This document shows, in pieces, positions 26,955 to 36,160 of a stretch of 64,000 nt of DNA. Positions within the stretch are counted from its first letter, which is position 1. Each line of letters starts with the position of its first letter. The notes beneath the pieces are model-generated. The model worked only from the letters and a program-made list of their open reading frames with translations. It did no database searches and was not told the DNA's origin. The position numbers and the translations under genes were made by a program. Location: assembly GCF_017409525.1 (NCBI RefSeq), contig NZ_JAFQSO010000012.1:186001-250000 (forward strand). The letters run 5' to 3'. The DNA is from Methanobrevibacter sp. GTDB taxonomy: Archaea; Methanobacteriota; Methanobacteria; Methanobacteriales; Methanobacteriaceae.

Positions 26955-28103
26955 TGCAGTCACTCCCGCTTTCAGTCTTGCCAAACCCTCTTTCAATAGC
27001 TTTTGAGGGCATGCTATGTTCATTCTCAAGAAACTGTCGCCACATTGTCCAAAATCACTTCCAGAAGACAGGAACAGTCCCTGATTTTCCCTTAAAAATC
27101 CGGACAAGACATTTGATGCGACGCCTAAAGCAGAGCAATCAAGCCACAGCAAATAGGTCGCATCGCATTCGACCAATTTTATAATCGGCAATTCATTGGC
27201 CAGATATTCCCTGACAATGGATTTGTTTTCATAAAGAACTTCTTTAAGCTCTTCCAGCCACTCTTCAGACTCATCATATGCTGCAATGACTGCAGATGTT
27301 GCAAAAACATTGCATGAATCCGAATTGTCAACATGCATCTGAGTTTTAATCATATCCAAAAGTTCCTCGTTTCTGGTGTGAACAATAGAACTTTGAAAGC
27401 CTGCGATATTGAATGATTTTGAAGGGGACAAACAGGTAATGACATTATTGTAGTCACTTGATGTTTCAAAGGGATTGTATTTGACATCGGGATCTGTCAA
27501 ATCGCAGTGAATCTCATCGGAAATCAACACCACATCATGTTTTCTGCAAAGCTTGCCAATTTTGGCCAAATCCTCTTTTGACCATATTCTGCCGACGGGA
27601 TTTTGAGGATTGCACAAAATCATCAGTTTGACTTCAGATAGCTTTTCATCCAAGTCATCGAAATCGATTTTATACTCATCATTCTCATAGATTAACTGAT
27701 TTTCAACAACTTTGCGATTGTTGTCTTCAATCACATAGAAAAATACATGATATACTGGTGATTGGATTAGGATTTCATCGCCCTCATCAGTCAAGCACCT
27801 AATCATTGAGGATATCGAAGGCATCACTCCTGTTGAGTAGAGCATGTTCTCTTTTGACATTTTAAAGCCATATCTTCTATCCCACCAGCTGATGTATGAT
27901 TCAAACAGTTCATCGGGCACTATGGTATATCCATATATCGGATGTGAAACCCTTTTTTGAATTGCCTCCTGTATTGCTGGAGCCACCTTGAAGTCCATAT
28001 CTGCAACCCACATCGGAACATCATCTCCGAACAAATCCCATTTTAAGGAGTTTGTTCCTTTCCGCTCGATTACGCTTTCAAAGTCAAATCTAGTATTTTT
28101 CAT
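26925..28103 (-). CDS. PLP-dependent aminotransferase, MalY/PatB family (C-S lyase)
   Basis: A fold-type I PLP enzyme of 392 residues, close to MalY/PatB cystathionine beta-lyases: the N-terminal WVADMDFK and YGYT motifs, ILCNPQNPVGRIW, SDEIHCDL, and the Schiff-base lysine in LSPSKSFNIAG. It probably cleaves cystathionine or related C-S bonds, though aminotransferase activity is possible. The start at 28103 follows AGGATT and overlaps the end of the nitroreductase gene by 14 bp, so they are coupled. The 3' end overlaps nudC. Confidence 0.85.
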   Translation of the reverse strand: MKNTRFDFESVIERKGTNSLKWDLFGDDVPMWVADMDFKVAPAIQEAIQKRVSHPIYGYTIVPDELFESYISWWDRRYGFKMSKENMLYSTGVMPSISSMIRCLTDEGDEILIQSPVYHVFFYVIEDNNRKVVENQLIYENDEYKIDFDDLDEKLSEVKLMILCNPQNPVGRIWSKEDLAKIGKLCRKHDVVLISDEIHCDLTDPDVKYNPFETSSDYNNVITCLSPSKSFNIAGFQSSIVHTRNEELLDMIKTQMHVDNSDSCNVFATSAVIAAYDESEEWLEELKEVLYENKSIVREYLANELPIIKLVECDATYLLWLDCSALGVASNVLSGFLRENQGLFLSSGSDFGQCGDSFLRMNIACPQKLLKEGLARLKAGVTALNIINKGLY

Positions 28104-28608
28104 AGTGAATCCTGCTTTCATCAAATTTGTCCATGAACTTGTTTTCCCAACCTTCTGCGGGATAGCCGACTGTAATTATGCAGTATGGTTTCAGATTGGT
28201 GATATCTGAGATTCCAACAATTTCAGCTATCTTTGCCATCCTCTCCTCATCGGGCGCCACCCCATTCCAAAGTCCTCCTAAACCCAAGTTTACCGCTTCA
28301 AGCAGCATGTTCTCTGCTGCGGCACCCATATCCTGTTGCCATACGGCCTTGAAAAATGCCCTTTCAATGTTTGCTATCAATACAATGGCCAATGGAGCTG
28401 TGGACAATCTGGGTTTGATTTCGGCAAGTTTATCCAGTGTTTTGCTGTTTTTTATTACGATGAATTCCCATGGCTCAGCACCCAATCTTGAACCTGGAGC
28501 CTGCATTCCTGCCCTTATAATCTTTAGAACATCTCCATCACTAACTTCCCTATTCGAATATTCACGAATGCTTCTTCTTGTGTTTATAATCTCTTCAAAA
28601 TCTGACAT
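28090..28608 (-). CDS. Nitroreductase family FMN protein
   Basis: A 172-residue flavoprotein. NTRRSIREY supplies the arginines for the FMN phosphate, followed by AGMQAPGSRLGAEPWEFIVI, and a C-terminal GLGGLWNGVAP and CIITVGYPAEG. It is a paralogue of the gene at 11877 (same motifs, clearly diverged). It is the first gene of a two-gene unit with the MalY-like enzyme; the link between the two functions is not clear. Confidence 0.88.
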   Translation of the reverse strand: MSDFEEIINTRRSIREYSNREVSDGDVLKIIRAGMQAPGSRLGAEPWEFIVIKNSKTLDKLAEIKPRLSTAPLAIVLIANIERAFFKAVWQQDMGAAAENMLLEAVNLGLGGLWNGVAPDEERMAKIAEIVGISDITNLKPYCIITVGYPAEGWENKFMDKFDESRIHYEKY

Positions 28609-28668
28609 AATTATAAATAATAATTTATTTATATATAAAATTAGCTTAGCTTAACGGAGGTGACAATC

Positions 28669-29154
28669 ATGAACATCAATAAAGGTTTCGGAATACTAAT
28701 GATTATTTTAGGATTAATCTGCATAATATTCCCGATATTTTTTGAGAGCTTGATTTCAACAATTGTTGGTTTGTCTTTATTACTCTTCGGTATTTCCTCA
28801 GTATTCATGGGCATCAACATGAAGTCCTATTTTAAAAACTTCTATAAGGTTTCCCTTATTATTGGACTTATTTCAATTATTTTCGGATTCCTGTTTATAT
28901 TCTATATCGATGCACTGTCTTTCCTTGTGGCAATTGAATTCTATCTTGTAGGATTGATAATGATTGTATTTGGAATATCAGGATTACTGGCAAGAATGGA
29001 TTCAATAACCAATTTCACATCAATTTTTGTTTTAATAATGGGAATAATTACCATAGCTCTTGCAATATTTACTGCAAGCCAACCGATATACATTGCAATA
29101 GTTATTGGAATCGTTTTAATAATCCAAGGAGCAACCCTATTCTTATTCCACTAA
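28669..29154 (+). CDS. DUF308 (HdeD-like) membrane protein
   Basis: A 161-residue protein of six short hydrophobic helices arranged as three pairs, each resembling GxxMIxLGLxxIxFP, the pattern of DUF308. No catalytic motif. A complete GGAGGTGA site lies five bases before the ATG at 28669, so the GTG at 28660 inside that site is not the start. Divergent from the nitroreductase. Function unknown; HdeD in bacteria is linked to acid stress, which should not be assumed here. Confidence 0.8.
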   Translation: MNINKGFGILMIILGLICIIFPIFFESLISTIVGLSLLLFGISSVFMGINMKSYFKNFYKVSLIIGLISIIFGFLFIFYIDALSFLVAIEFYLVGLIMIVFGISGLLARMDSITNFTSIFVLIMGIITIALAIFTASQPIYIAIVIGIVLIIQGATLFLFH

Positions 29155-29452
29155 CGATTGCTCTCTATTTTTTTATTTTTTGTTTTAATGACTTGGCTAA
29201 CAATTTGAAAAAAGAAATAGAATAACCAATATGATACAAACCATCAATCACCATTGAAGAAAAAATCAAATTATCAGCCAAGCCATATTTGATTGACCTT
29301 AACAGTCACCGTTTTTGGTTTTGGATTTAGATTTTGGATTGGGATATATATGCAAAGGTTTCAGAAAGTTAGTTTTGAATAGCTGATGGTTAATGTAGGT
29401 TATGTTTCCATAATTATTAATTATATATACAGTATATTACATATATCATATT
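29155..29452. promoter_or_regulatory. Promoter region of the second adhesin gene
   Basis: About 300 bp without a gene. A TATA-rich run (ttaattatatatacagtata, about 29418-29437) lies less than 40 bp before the adhesin ATG. The ATG has no ribosome site, so the transcript may be leaderless or nearly so. No other structure recognised. Confidence 0.4.
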
Positions 29453-32400
29453 ATGAAGTTTAAATACATGTTTATAGCGGGTTTAATGCTGGCTATTCTT
29501 ATGGTGGGTGCGGTTAGTGCAACCGACACCATTTCTGAGGATATCATCTCGGATGCGGATGATACTCCTTTAGAAATTACGGACAATGATGTTTATACGA
29601 TAAAAGAAAGTTCATTCAGTAACTTGACTGATGAAATAGAAAACACAGGTACGTCTTTAGATTTAAATCAGGACTATGCCTTCAACAGCGAAAGCGATAA
29701 GGGATATGTTGAAATCAGCAAAAGCGATTTTACAATAAACGGAAACAACCATGTAATTGATGGAAACAAACAATCAGGAATATTCAACATAACTGGAAAC
29801 AATGTAACAATTAACAATCTGATTTTTAAGAACGGAAAATCCGAAACTGGAGGAATCATAGACTCCACCGGTGAGGTGACCTTGAGAAATGTCACATTCA
29901 TCACCAATAACATGACATTCCTCAGTGACCATATTACATATAAGGGTGGAGCCATAGCAAATCATGGCGGAAAGATCAACTGCTATGATTCCCGGTTCAT
30001 TGACAATCACGCAGAATCGGGTTCGGCCATTTTCATCCAGAATGGGGAGTTGAATGTCAAAAACACCAACTTCACATCATCCATATCTAACAAATACGGT
30101 CAGATTTGGGTAAAGGATTCCTCAGCCACTATCGATGGGGCTAACTTCATAAACATATCCGCCATCTATTCCCCTGCCATATCCTTCGAAAAATGCGAAG
30201 ATATTGTAATAACCAATTCAAGATTCATCAATTTAAGCGCCGAGATGTCTGCAGGAGCATTTGGCTTGAAAGGGAAAGGCAACCTTTACATGAGGGATTG
30301 CAAGTTCATCAACACCAAATCCTCCAAAAATGCGGGGGCCATAATGATGGATTATGAAGTCGAGGATTGCAATGTCACAATTCTTGATTGCAGCTTTGTC
30401 AATTCATCGGCCATGATTGGCGGAGCATATGTTCAATTGTGCGGTAAACTGTTCATGAACAATTCAGATTTCACAAACTGCAGGGCATCCTATAATGGAG
30501 GGGCAGTTTATCTTTCATTCGCCAAAAGCAGCATCTACAATTGTACATTCAATTCCAATGCGGCATCCCTATCCGAGGATTATACAGCCTATGGCGGCGC
30601 AATATACTGTGACATAGGCACCATAGAACTGGCCAATTCCAGTTTCATAAACAACTCCGCATATCTTGGAAATGCAGTGTATGCCTGCGATTCGAAATAT
30701 AACATCACAAACTGCACATTCGCCAACAACACCAATGCGATATACACTGATTTTGATGGTGATGAAGTCAATTTGGATGGCAATGATTACGGCGATGACA
30801 GCGTTATCACCAATCAGACCTACTCATATCAGACATTCATCGATTCCGTTGCACAGGAGTGGATATCCCTTGACAATATCATAAACGTTGAAACTCTTCC
30901 ATCCCGCTTCGATTTGCGAGATTGGGGATGGGTAACTCCCGTCAAGCATCAGGGACATTTGGGTGCCTGCTGGACATTCGCAGCGATGAATGCAGTGGAA
31001 TCCGCAATGTTGAAGAAATATGGGGTGAGCCTTAACCTTTCAGAATCAAACCTGATTCATACCATGTTGAAATATTCTCCTAATGGCTTTAAACTAGCCG
31101 AGGAAGGAGGAAATAATGTAATGTCCATTTCATATATTGTGGACTGGTTTGGCCCTGTTTTTGAAGAGAATGACCCTTATGATGAGGTCGGAAAGCTTTC
31201 ACAGTTCCTGCCGAGTTCGGATATCATCCACATTCAGGACATGATTTTGGTTCCTAATGATGAGCCAGGAACTTCCAAAATGAAAGAGGCAATCCTTAAA
31301 TACGGTGCATTGGTTGCAGGTTATCATGTGAATCCATATAAGCCATACTACAATCCTAAAACTTTCGCAAATTATGTCAATGAAAGCTTAACTTCAAACC
31401 ATGAAATCTCAGTAGTCGGATGGGATGATGATTTTTCTGCAGACAATTTCCTCATTAAGCCTGAGGGCGATGGGGCATGGATAGTCAAGAACAGCTGGGG
31501 AACCGGTTGGGGTGAAGAAGGGTTCTTTTACATTTCATATTATGACAAGTCATTTTTAGGAGATTCGAATGTTTTCAGTCATGCCGCTGCAGTAATACTT
31601 GAAAATGATGTGGCCTACACCAAGAATTACCAACACGACTTCTCATGGTCAGGCCAGTTTGTAGATTACACTGAGCAATATGGAGTCAATGGCACCATGA
31701 TTTATGCCAATCAGTTTGAAGCGGCTGATGATGATTTGATTGCAGGTGTGGGAACCTACTTCAATCAAAGCGGTGTAAATTACACTGTGGAGATATATGT
31801 AAACGAAGAGTTGAAATTGATCCAGAATGGAGTGTCCCCATTTTACGGATTCCATACCATCAAGCTGAACGAATATGTTTCAGTTAAAAAAGGGGATGTG
31901 TTCAAGGCAGTCATTACTTCAAACGCAGTGCCTGTTGTGAATTTGAAATATTCCAAAACGCATTATGGTGAAAATCTCTCCTTCCTATATTACGGAGGCA
32001 AATGGAACGACATGTATAAAGATGAATGTATTGCCTGCCTAAAGGTCTTTACAGTCAATGACACAAGCAAAATCATCAACAATCGTGACATTTCAGTTGA
32101 CTACGGAGGGGAGTCCTACTTCAGCGTCAATGTAGCGACTGGCGATGGCCACGCCGTTGTGGGTGCCGCTGTCAAGTTCACAATCAACGGAAAAACCACA
32201 CCAGTGCAAACTGATGCTAACGGTATAGCTAAAATCAAAATAACTGATGTTCCTAAAAAGTACACCATGACAACCACATACAACGGAAAATCAGTCAAAA
32301 ACACCGTTACTGTAAAGCAAGTCCTCACAGCAAGCAAAGTCACTATCAAAAAGACAGCCAAGAAATTTACCTTGAAAGCAACCCTTAAAATCAACGGCAA

Positions 32401-32593
32401 ACTACAGAAAGGCAAAACCATCAAATTCAAATTGAATGGTAAAACCTACACTGTCAAAACCAATGCCAAAGGAGTTGCACAAAAGACATTAGGCAAAAAT
32501 GTCATCAAAAAGCTCAAAAAAGGTAAAACATACACTGTCAAAGTAACATACAAAAAAGACACAATAAAAACAACTGTTAAAGTTAAAAAGTAG
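29453..32593 (+). CDS. Adhesin-like surface protein with C1 papain-like peptidase domain (second copy)
   Basis: A 1046-residue exported protein with a signal peptide (MKFKYMFIAG ... VSA), a beta-helix region (about 85-450) with GGAI/GGAV-type turns, a papain-like domain (about 480-720) and one to two Ig-like repeats at the end, with a lysine-rich tail. The peptidase residues are Cys506 in GACWTFAA, His650 in SNHEISVVGWDD and Asn680 in IVKNSWGTGWGEEGF; the last motif is closer to classical papain than in the protein at 831. It has fewer Ig-like repeats than that copy. Likely cell-wall bound through the basic Ig-like tail and acting on host, neighbour or own surface proteins. Confidence 0.83.
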   Translation: MKFKYMFIAGLMLAILMVGAVSATDTISEDIISDADDTPLEITDNDVYTIKESSFSNLTDEIENTGTSLDLNQDYAFNSESDKGYVEISKSDFTINGNNHVIDGNKQSGIFNITGNNVTINNLIFKNGKSETGGIIDSTGEVTLRNVTFITNNMTFLSDHITYKGGAIANHGGKINCYDSRFIDNHAESGSAIFIQNGELNVKNTNFTSSISNKYGQIWVKDSSATIDGANFINISAIYSPAISFEKCEDIVITNSRFINLSAEMSAGAFGLKGKGNLYMRDCKFINTKSSKNAGAIMMDYEVEDCNVTILDCSFVNSSAMIGGAYVQLCGKLFMNNSDFTNCRASYNGGAVYLSFAKSSIYNCTFNSNAASLSEDYTAYGGAIYCDIGTIELANSSFINNSAYLGNAVYACDSKYNITNCTFANNTNAIYTDFDGDEVNLDGNDYGDDSVITNQTYSYQTFIDSVAQEWISLDNIINVETLPSRFDLRDWGWVTPVKHQGHLGACWTFAAMNAVESAMLKKYGVSLNLSESNLIHTMLKYSPNGFKLAEEGGNNVMSISYIVDWFGPVFEENDPYDEVGKLSQFLPSSDIIHIQDMILVPNDEPGTSKMKEAILKYGALVAGYHVNPYKPYYNPKTFANYVNESLTSNHEISVVGWDDDFSADNFLIKPEGDGAWIVKNSWGTGWGEEGFFYISYYDKSFLGDSNVFSHAAAVILENDVAYTKNYQHDFSWSGQFVDYTEQYGVNGTMIYANQFEAADDDLIAGVGTYFNQSGVNYTVEIYVNEELKLIQNGVSPFYGFHTIKLNEYVSVKKGDVFKAVITSNAVPVVNLKYSKTHYGENLSFLYYGGKWNDMYKDECIACLKVFTVNDTSKIINNRDISVDYGGESYFSVNVATGDGHAVVGAAVKFTINGKTTPVQTDANGIAKIKITDVPKKYTMTTTYNGKSVKNTVTVKQVLTASKVTIKKTAKKFTLKATLKINGKLQKGKTIKFKLNGKTYTVKTNAKGVAQKTLGKNVIKKLKKGKTYTVKVTYKKDTIKTTVKVKK

Positions 32594-33175
32594 ATGATTT
32601 TTATCTACTTTTTTTCTATTTTTTATTTTCTATTGGTTTCCTTTAAGATACTGTTGATAAAAAACAATAGCTACTTTTTTTAGATTTGATTTAATGAATC
32701 AATATTAACCTTAACGACCAAGATATTGGAAATCAAATCTGATTTTAAACCATAATATATGCACGAGTTCCATAATACAAGTTTTGAATAGCAGATTTCC
32801 AACTTTAATGTTAATTTCATCACAATTGCATTCCTTGTACGAACTTGCTTTTTTTATTCATTTCGTACCTGCGCTTGACCCAAAATGCTTAAACATTCTT
32901 GTATATTATAACTTCTCAACTTTGAATGTATTTGCTCAGGCCATTAGTTGCATATGTTGGATGTTAATTTTTTTTATGCGAGCCCGCAAGAACCTCCAAA
33001 ATTCCGCAATTACCTCCCTGCATATGTACGGACCTGCTTTTTTTCATTGCATCGTTAGTTGATGTTGCAGATACTGAAGGTCTTGTATCGTTAGGTTGGA
33101 TGTGATTAGGAAACTATCATTTTAACAAAGGCCGAATTCAATAAGATTATTTGTTGATAAGTTCAATTTATAGAT
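32594..33175. other. Gene-free stretch with a repeated motif
   Basis: About 580 bp without a supported gene. The sequence tgtacgaacttgcttttttt (from 32836) recurs as tgtacggacctgcttttttt (from 33025), in each case followed by a similar TTCATT. Reading frames here lack ribosome sites and family likeness. The repeated motif may be a terminator or promoter relic from a lost duplicated gene. Confidence 0.4.
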
Positions 33176-33586
33176 ATGAGAAAAGTAAAAGAGAATCCTG
33201 ATTGGAAATTTCCAAAAACACGCAGAACTGATTTTACCAAGGAAGAGATGTTGGACATTATAGATTTTTATTTGCAGTACAAACCAATGCTTGAAAATCG
33301 AGAACTCTTTGATCCTCATGATTTTACAATGTTGTTATATATGTATGAAATGGTGGATGTGAATTATATTGACAATATGACTGAAATCAAAGAAAAATAT
33401 GGAAAACGATATGTTGAAGATCTCTCTAAAGAAAAGTTAGATTTCCTGGAAATAATAACTATTTTTACATTAATACATAGGGCTGAACGCCATTCTGGTG
33501 GTGGATGGTATGAGGATTGCGTAGAAGATGGCACATACTATAACTTGCTTTGCAGATTAGAGGAAATAAAAGCGGAACTGGAATAA
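33176..33586 (+). CDS. Hypothetical protein, possibly DUF6508-like
   Basis: A 136-residue soluble protein, helical and charged. The C-terminal part (FTLIHRAERHSGGGWYED ... GTYYNLLCRLEEIK) resembles what I remember of DUF6508, where an R-x-E-R-x-x-x-G-x-W pattern precedes a C-terminal helix; this match is tentative. The ATG has no clear ribosome site. It stands alone between two gene-free stretches, which suggests recently acquired DNA. Function unknown. Confidence 0.6.
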   Translation: MRKVKENPDWKFPKTRRTDFTKEEMLDIIDFYLQYKPMLENRELFDPHDFTMLLYMYEMVDVNYIDNMTEIKEKYGKRYVEDLSKEKLDFLEIITIFTLIHRAERHSGGGWYEDCVEDGTYYNLLCRLEEIKAELE

Positions 33587-34434
33587 TTTGATATATACGA
33601 AATTATGCAACTAACTCTTCTGGAATCAACGCCGCAATAATCTGAAGGTTAGATATCACCATAGTGAAAAGCAACAACTTCAATCAATTTTAACAGCGCC
33701 AACTTTCAATATATGTGGCACTTGAAGCATGTTAATAATTCCCAATTCTCCAATCTATGCAAGACACTATGCAACTCCGCAAGCATGCTCTAAATCCCCA
33801 ATGTGTAGTTACTACACACTTGGCCTAAAGTGCATAGGGTGACAGTTTTGATTGATGTACTTTTTTGTGGGTGAATGTACAAAAGTGTACGTTATTACCA
33901 TTTTTTATTGTAAAATATGTTGTCACATATACTTGCAATCATGAATGCAACCATGAAAGACCTTGCATTCGCCAGATTAGCAGGAAGCAGGAGCATTTGG
34001 GTAGGGATTGGTGTTGATATTGTTAAATGAATAGGAATTGTGTTTATAATAGAAATGACTTCACACATAATAAACTGATTAGCAATAATGTTAATCTAAT
34101 GCAATTATAAAAAATGATTGGGTAATAAAAAAACTTGCACAAAATTCATACAATATTTTGAGTAAGGTGGCAAGTTCCGCACACCTTGACCTTAACAATC
34201 AAATCAACATACTAATTCCAAATTTGACATAACATGATTATCTCACAATTCCTACGAGAAAATCCACATGTCCAAGTTGCCATTTTGGCTTGGATATCGT
34301 CAAATCAGCAAACTCAAACATGTAATTAGTATTATGATTTTAGTTTTTAATAAAAATAGTTGAAGTGCGAAAATGTGCTTTTGCACACTTCCACAAAGTT
34401 TAAATAGATTTTACAGGTTCTAAACAAAATGAAC
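33587..34434. other. Gene-free stretch with dyads
   Basis: About 850 bp with no supported gene on either strand. It contains a perfect 7-bp inverted repeat tgtgtag-tta-ctacaca (33802-33818), an imperfect inverted pair gtacttttttgt / acaaaagtgtac about 40 bp further on, and another imperfect hairpin near 34363-34391 (gaagtgcgaaaa / ttttgcacacttc). The repeated AAGTG/GCAC words suggest operator-like or RNA structure, or decayed mobile DNA; nothing more can be supported. Confidence 0.4.
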
Positions 34435-35229
34435 CTAATCCCCAAAGATAGATGAATCAATAGCCTGGAATTGAATCTCGTTTTCACTACAGAACTCTTC
34501 GATTTCTTTTAGAATCTCTGAGATATCCTCTCTTGAATATTCATTTTTAAAGTAGTAAACAATCGGTTCTGCATTGGTGTAGACTCCGATAGACAATACT
34601 TCATCTGAATAGACGCGAATTATCAATGTATTGTATATCTGAATATCCCTTATAATATTATTTTTAGCCTTTCCGATTGAAGTTTCATTTCCAATTGCCT
34701 TGATTTCAGAGGATTCATATTCCTGCTTTAATTTCAGGATCTTATCCTGGTCTGTTAAAACATCCATTTTAGGTTCCATTTCACCTAACTTTTCCTTGAA
34801 GAGCTTTGCATTGTGCAACCTTTCCTGAACATCATCAAGCTCCTTTTGCAGATTTTTTTCATCCTCTATAAGGGAGTTGATGAAAGCTTCGGATCCGTTG
34901 TTGAAGTTTTCATACATCTCAAGGACATCCCTTGGAGACAATATGGAATGATTCTTGAAGAATTCCTTGGTGTGTGATTTTACGCGTATGCTCAATGGCT
35001 TGAGCTTTTCCTTTTTGGATTTCTTGTCGAAGTCAAAGAATTCCTCTGCAAAATCATTGCCTCTCCTGTGTAGGGCATTCATCCTTCTTGAAAACATTTT
35101 TTCAAATTCTTCACGGGACATGTCTTCAGGGAAATTGAACTCGAATTCACCTGGAGTGTATGACCCTCCGAACCTTTCGTTTCCGAATACGAATTTTCTT
35201 GGGTTTTCTGTTCTTTTTTGGTTTGACAT
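34435..35229 (-). CDS. Hypothetical coiled-coil protein
   Basis: A 264-residue soluble protein. An acidic/aromatic N-terminal region (1-75) is followed by KPLSIRVKSHTKEFFKNHS, a segment like ribbon-helix-helix or phage-type DNA-associated proteins, then a coiled coil (about 115-185, heptads around EKNLQKELDDVQERLHNAK) and an alpha/beta C-terminal domain (about 190-264). No family recognised. GGGGTGAAAAA precedes the ATG and the upstream gap is AT-rich with TATA-like sequence, so it is expressed as a single gene. Function unknown. Confidence 0.7.
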   Translation of the reverse strand: MSNQKRTENPRKFVFGNERFGGSYTPGEFEFNFPEDMSREEFEKMFSRRMNALHRRGNDFAEEFFDFDKKSKKEKLKPLSIRVKSHTKEFFKNHSILSPRDVLEMYENFNNGSEAFINSLIEDEKNLQKELDDVQERLHNAKLFKEKLGEMEPKMDVLTDQDKILKLKQEYESSEIKAIGNETSIGKAKNNIIRDIQIYNTLIIRVYSDEVLSIGVYTNAEPIVYYFKNEYSREDISEILKEIEEFCSENEIQFQAIDSSIFGD

Positions 35230-35378
35230 TTTTTCACCCCATTAATTGTATTACAAATTTGATTTTTGTATACAATTAAATATTGTGCTGAGGTAGTATA
35301 TAAATGTATTCATTTTTAAAAAATGTATACTCAAAAATTTCAAAAAAATAATGTCATAACCGTCTTTCAATCAGAAAG

Positions 35379-36011
35379 CTACTTGCATAACTCTGCACTG
35401 ATCTTGAAAACTTCTTCAATGTCTTTTGGATATTGGAGCACGAGCTGCTTTTCCTTGAGTTCCTGTGAAAAACCGGCCATGTTGTATTTTGAATAATCTC
35501 CAACCTGCAGAGTGTCGCAGACAGGATAAGACTTTATCTCGCCATTCAGGTAGGAGAACAGAAACTCAATGCTTGATAGATTGTCCTTCATGGACTCCTC
35601 ATAGAACTTTCTTGGAGCGTTCATGGTATAGAACAGCCCAACATTGACCTTGCCTGTGAAATAGCTGGACCCATCATCATAAGACATCACGCAGAAAATA
35701 AGTCTCTCAAGCAATGCCCTGAACTCGCTTGTAGGCTCTCCAAAGTATATTGGCGAACCGATAAGCAATGCATCGGCATCCAATATCTTTTCAATCACAG
35801 GAGTCAGGTCATCCCTCCAATAACATTTTCCTTTGGTTTTGTCTTTCATTTTGCAGACAAGACAACTTCTGCAACCCTTAAAGACCAAGTCGCATAAGTT
35901 TATATATTCAGTTTCGGCACCGACTGATTCAGCACCCTTTTGAGCTGATTGCATAACCTCAGCAGTATTCCATTTCTTTCTTGGACTTGCATTAATCACA
36001 ATTGCCTTCAC
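35379..36011 (-). CDS. Flavodoxin-fold iron-sulfur flavoprotein / NADPH-dependent FMN reductase
   Basis: A 210-residue protein with flavodoxin-type FMN binding (NASPRKKWNTAEVM at the N-terminus and GSPIYFGEPTSEFRALLERL). A compact cysteine motif C-x2-C-x2-C-x9-C around residues 47-63 (CRSCLVC ... GKC) marks it as an iron-sulfur flavoprotein like Isf of methanogens, which moves electrons from ferredoxin to oxygen or peroxide. It starts with GTG at 36011 after GGTGTTAAT. Monocistronic. Confidence 0.82.
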   Translation of the reverse strand: MKAIVINASPRKKWNTAEVMQSAQKGAESVGAETEYINLCDLVFKGCRSCLVCKMKDKTKGKCYWRDDLTPVIEKILDADALLIGSPIYFGEPTSEFRALLERLIFCVMSYDDGSSYFTGKVNVGLFYTMNAPRKFYEESMKDNLSSIEFLFSYLNGEIKSYPVCDTLQVGDYSKYNMAGFSQELKEKQLVLQYPKDIEEVFKISAELCK

Positions 36012-36160
36012 ATTAACACCAACTAATTAACTTTTTGTCAAGGATAAATAAATAATTGATGAAAAACAGCTCTTATCAAAACATTTCAATTTTTATCTTG
36101 AAAAATTTATTAAATTAAAAAATCTTATATAAATTATATGATAACTAATGGAGTAAAAGA

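Noticed and set aside
32784-33062. A 92-codon plus-strand frame in the stretch after the second adhesin.
   Set aside because: No ribosome site, low-complexity composition, and it spans the repeated T-rich motif.
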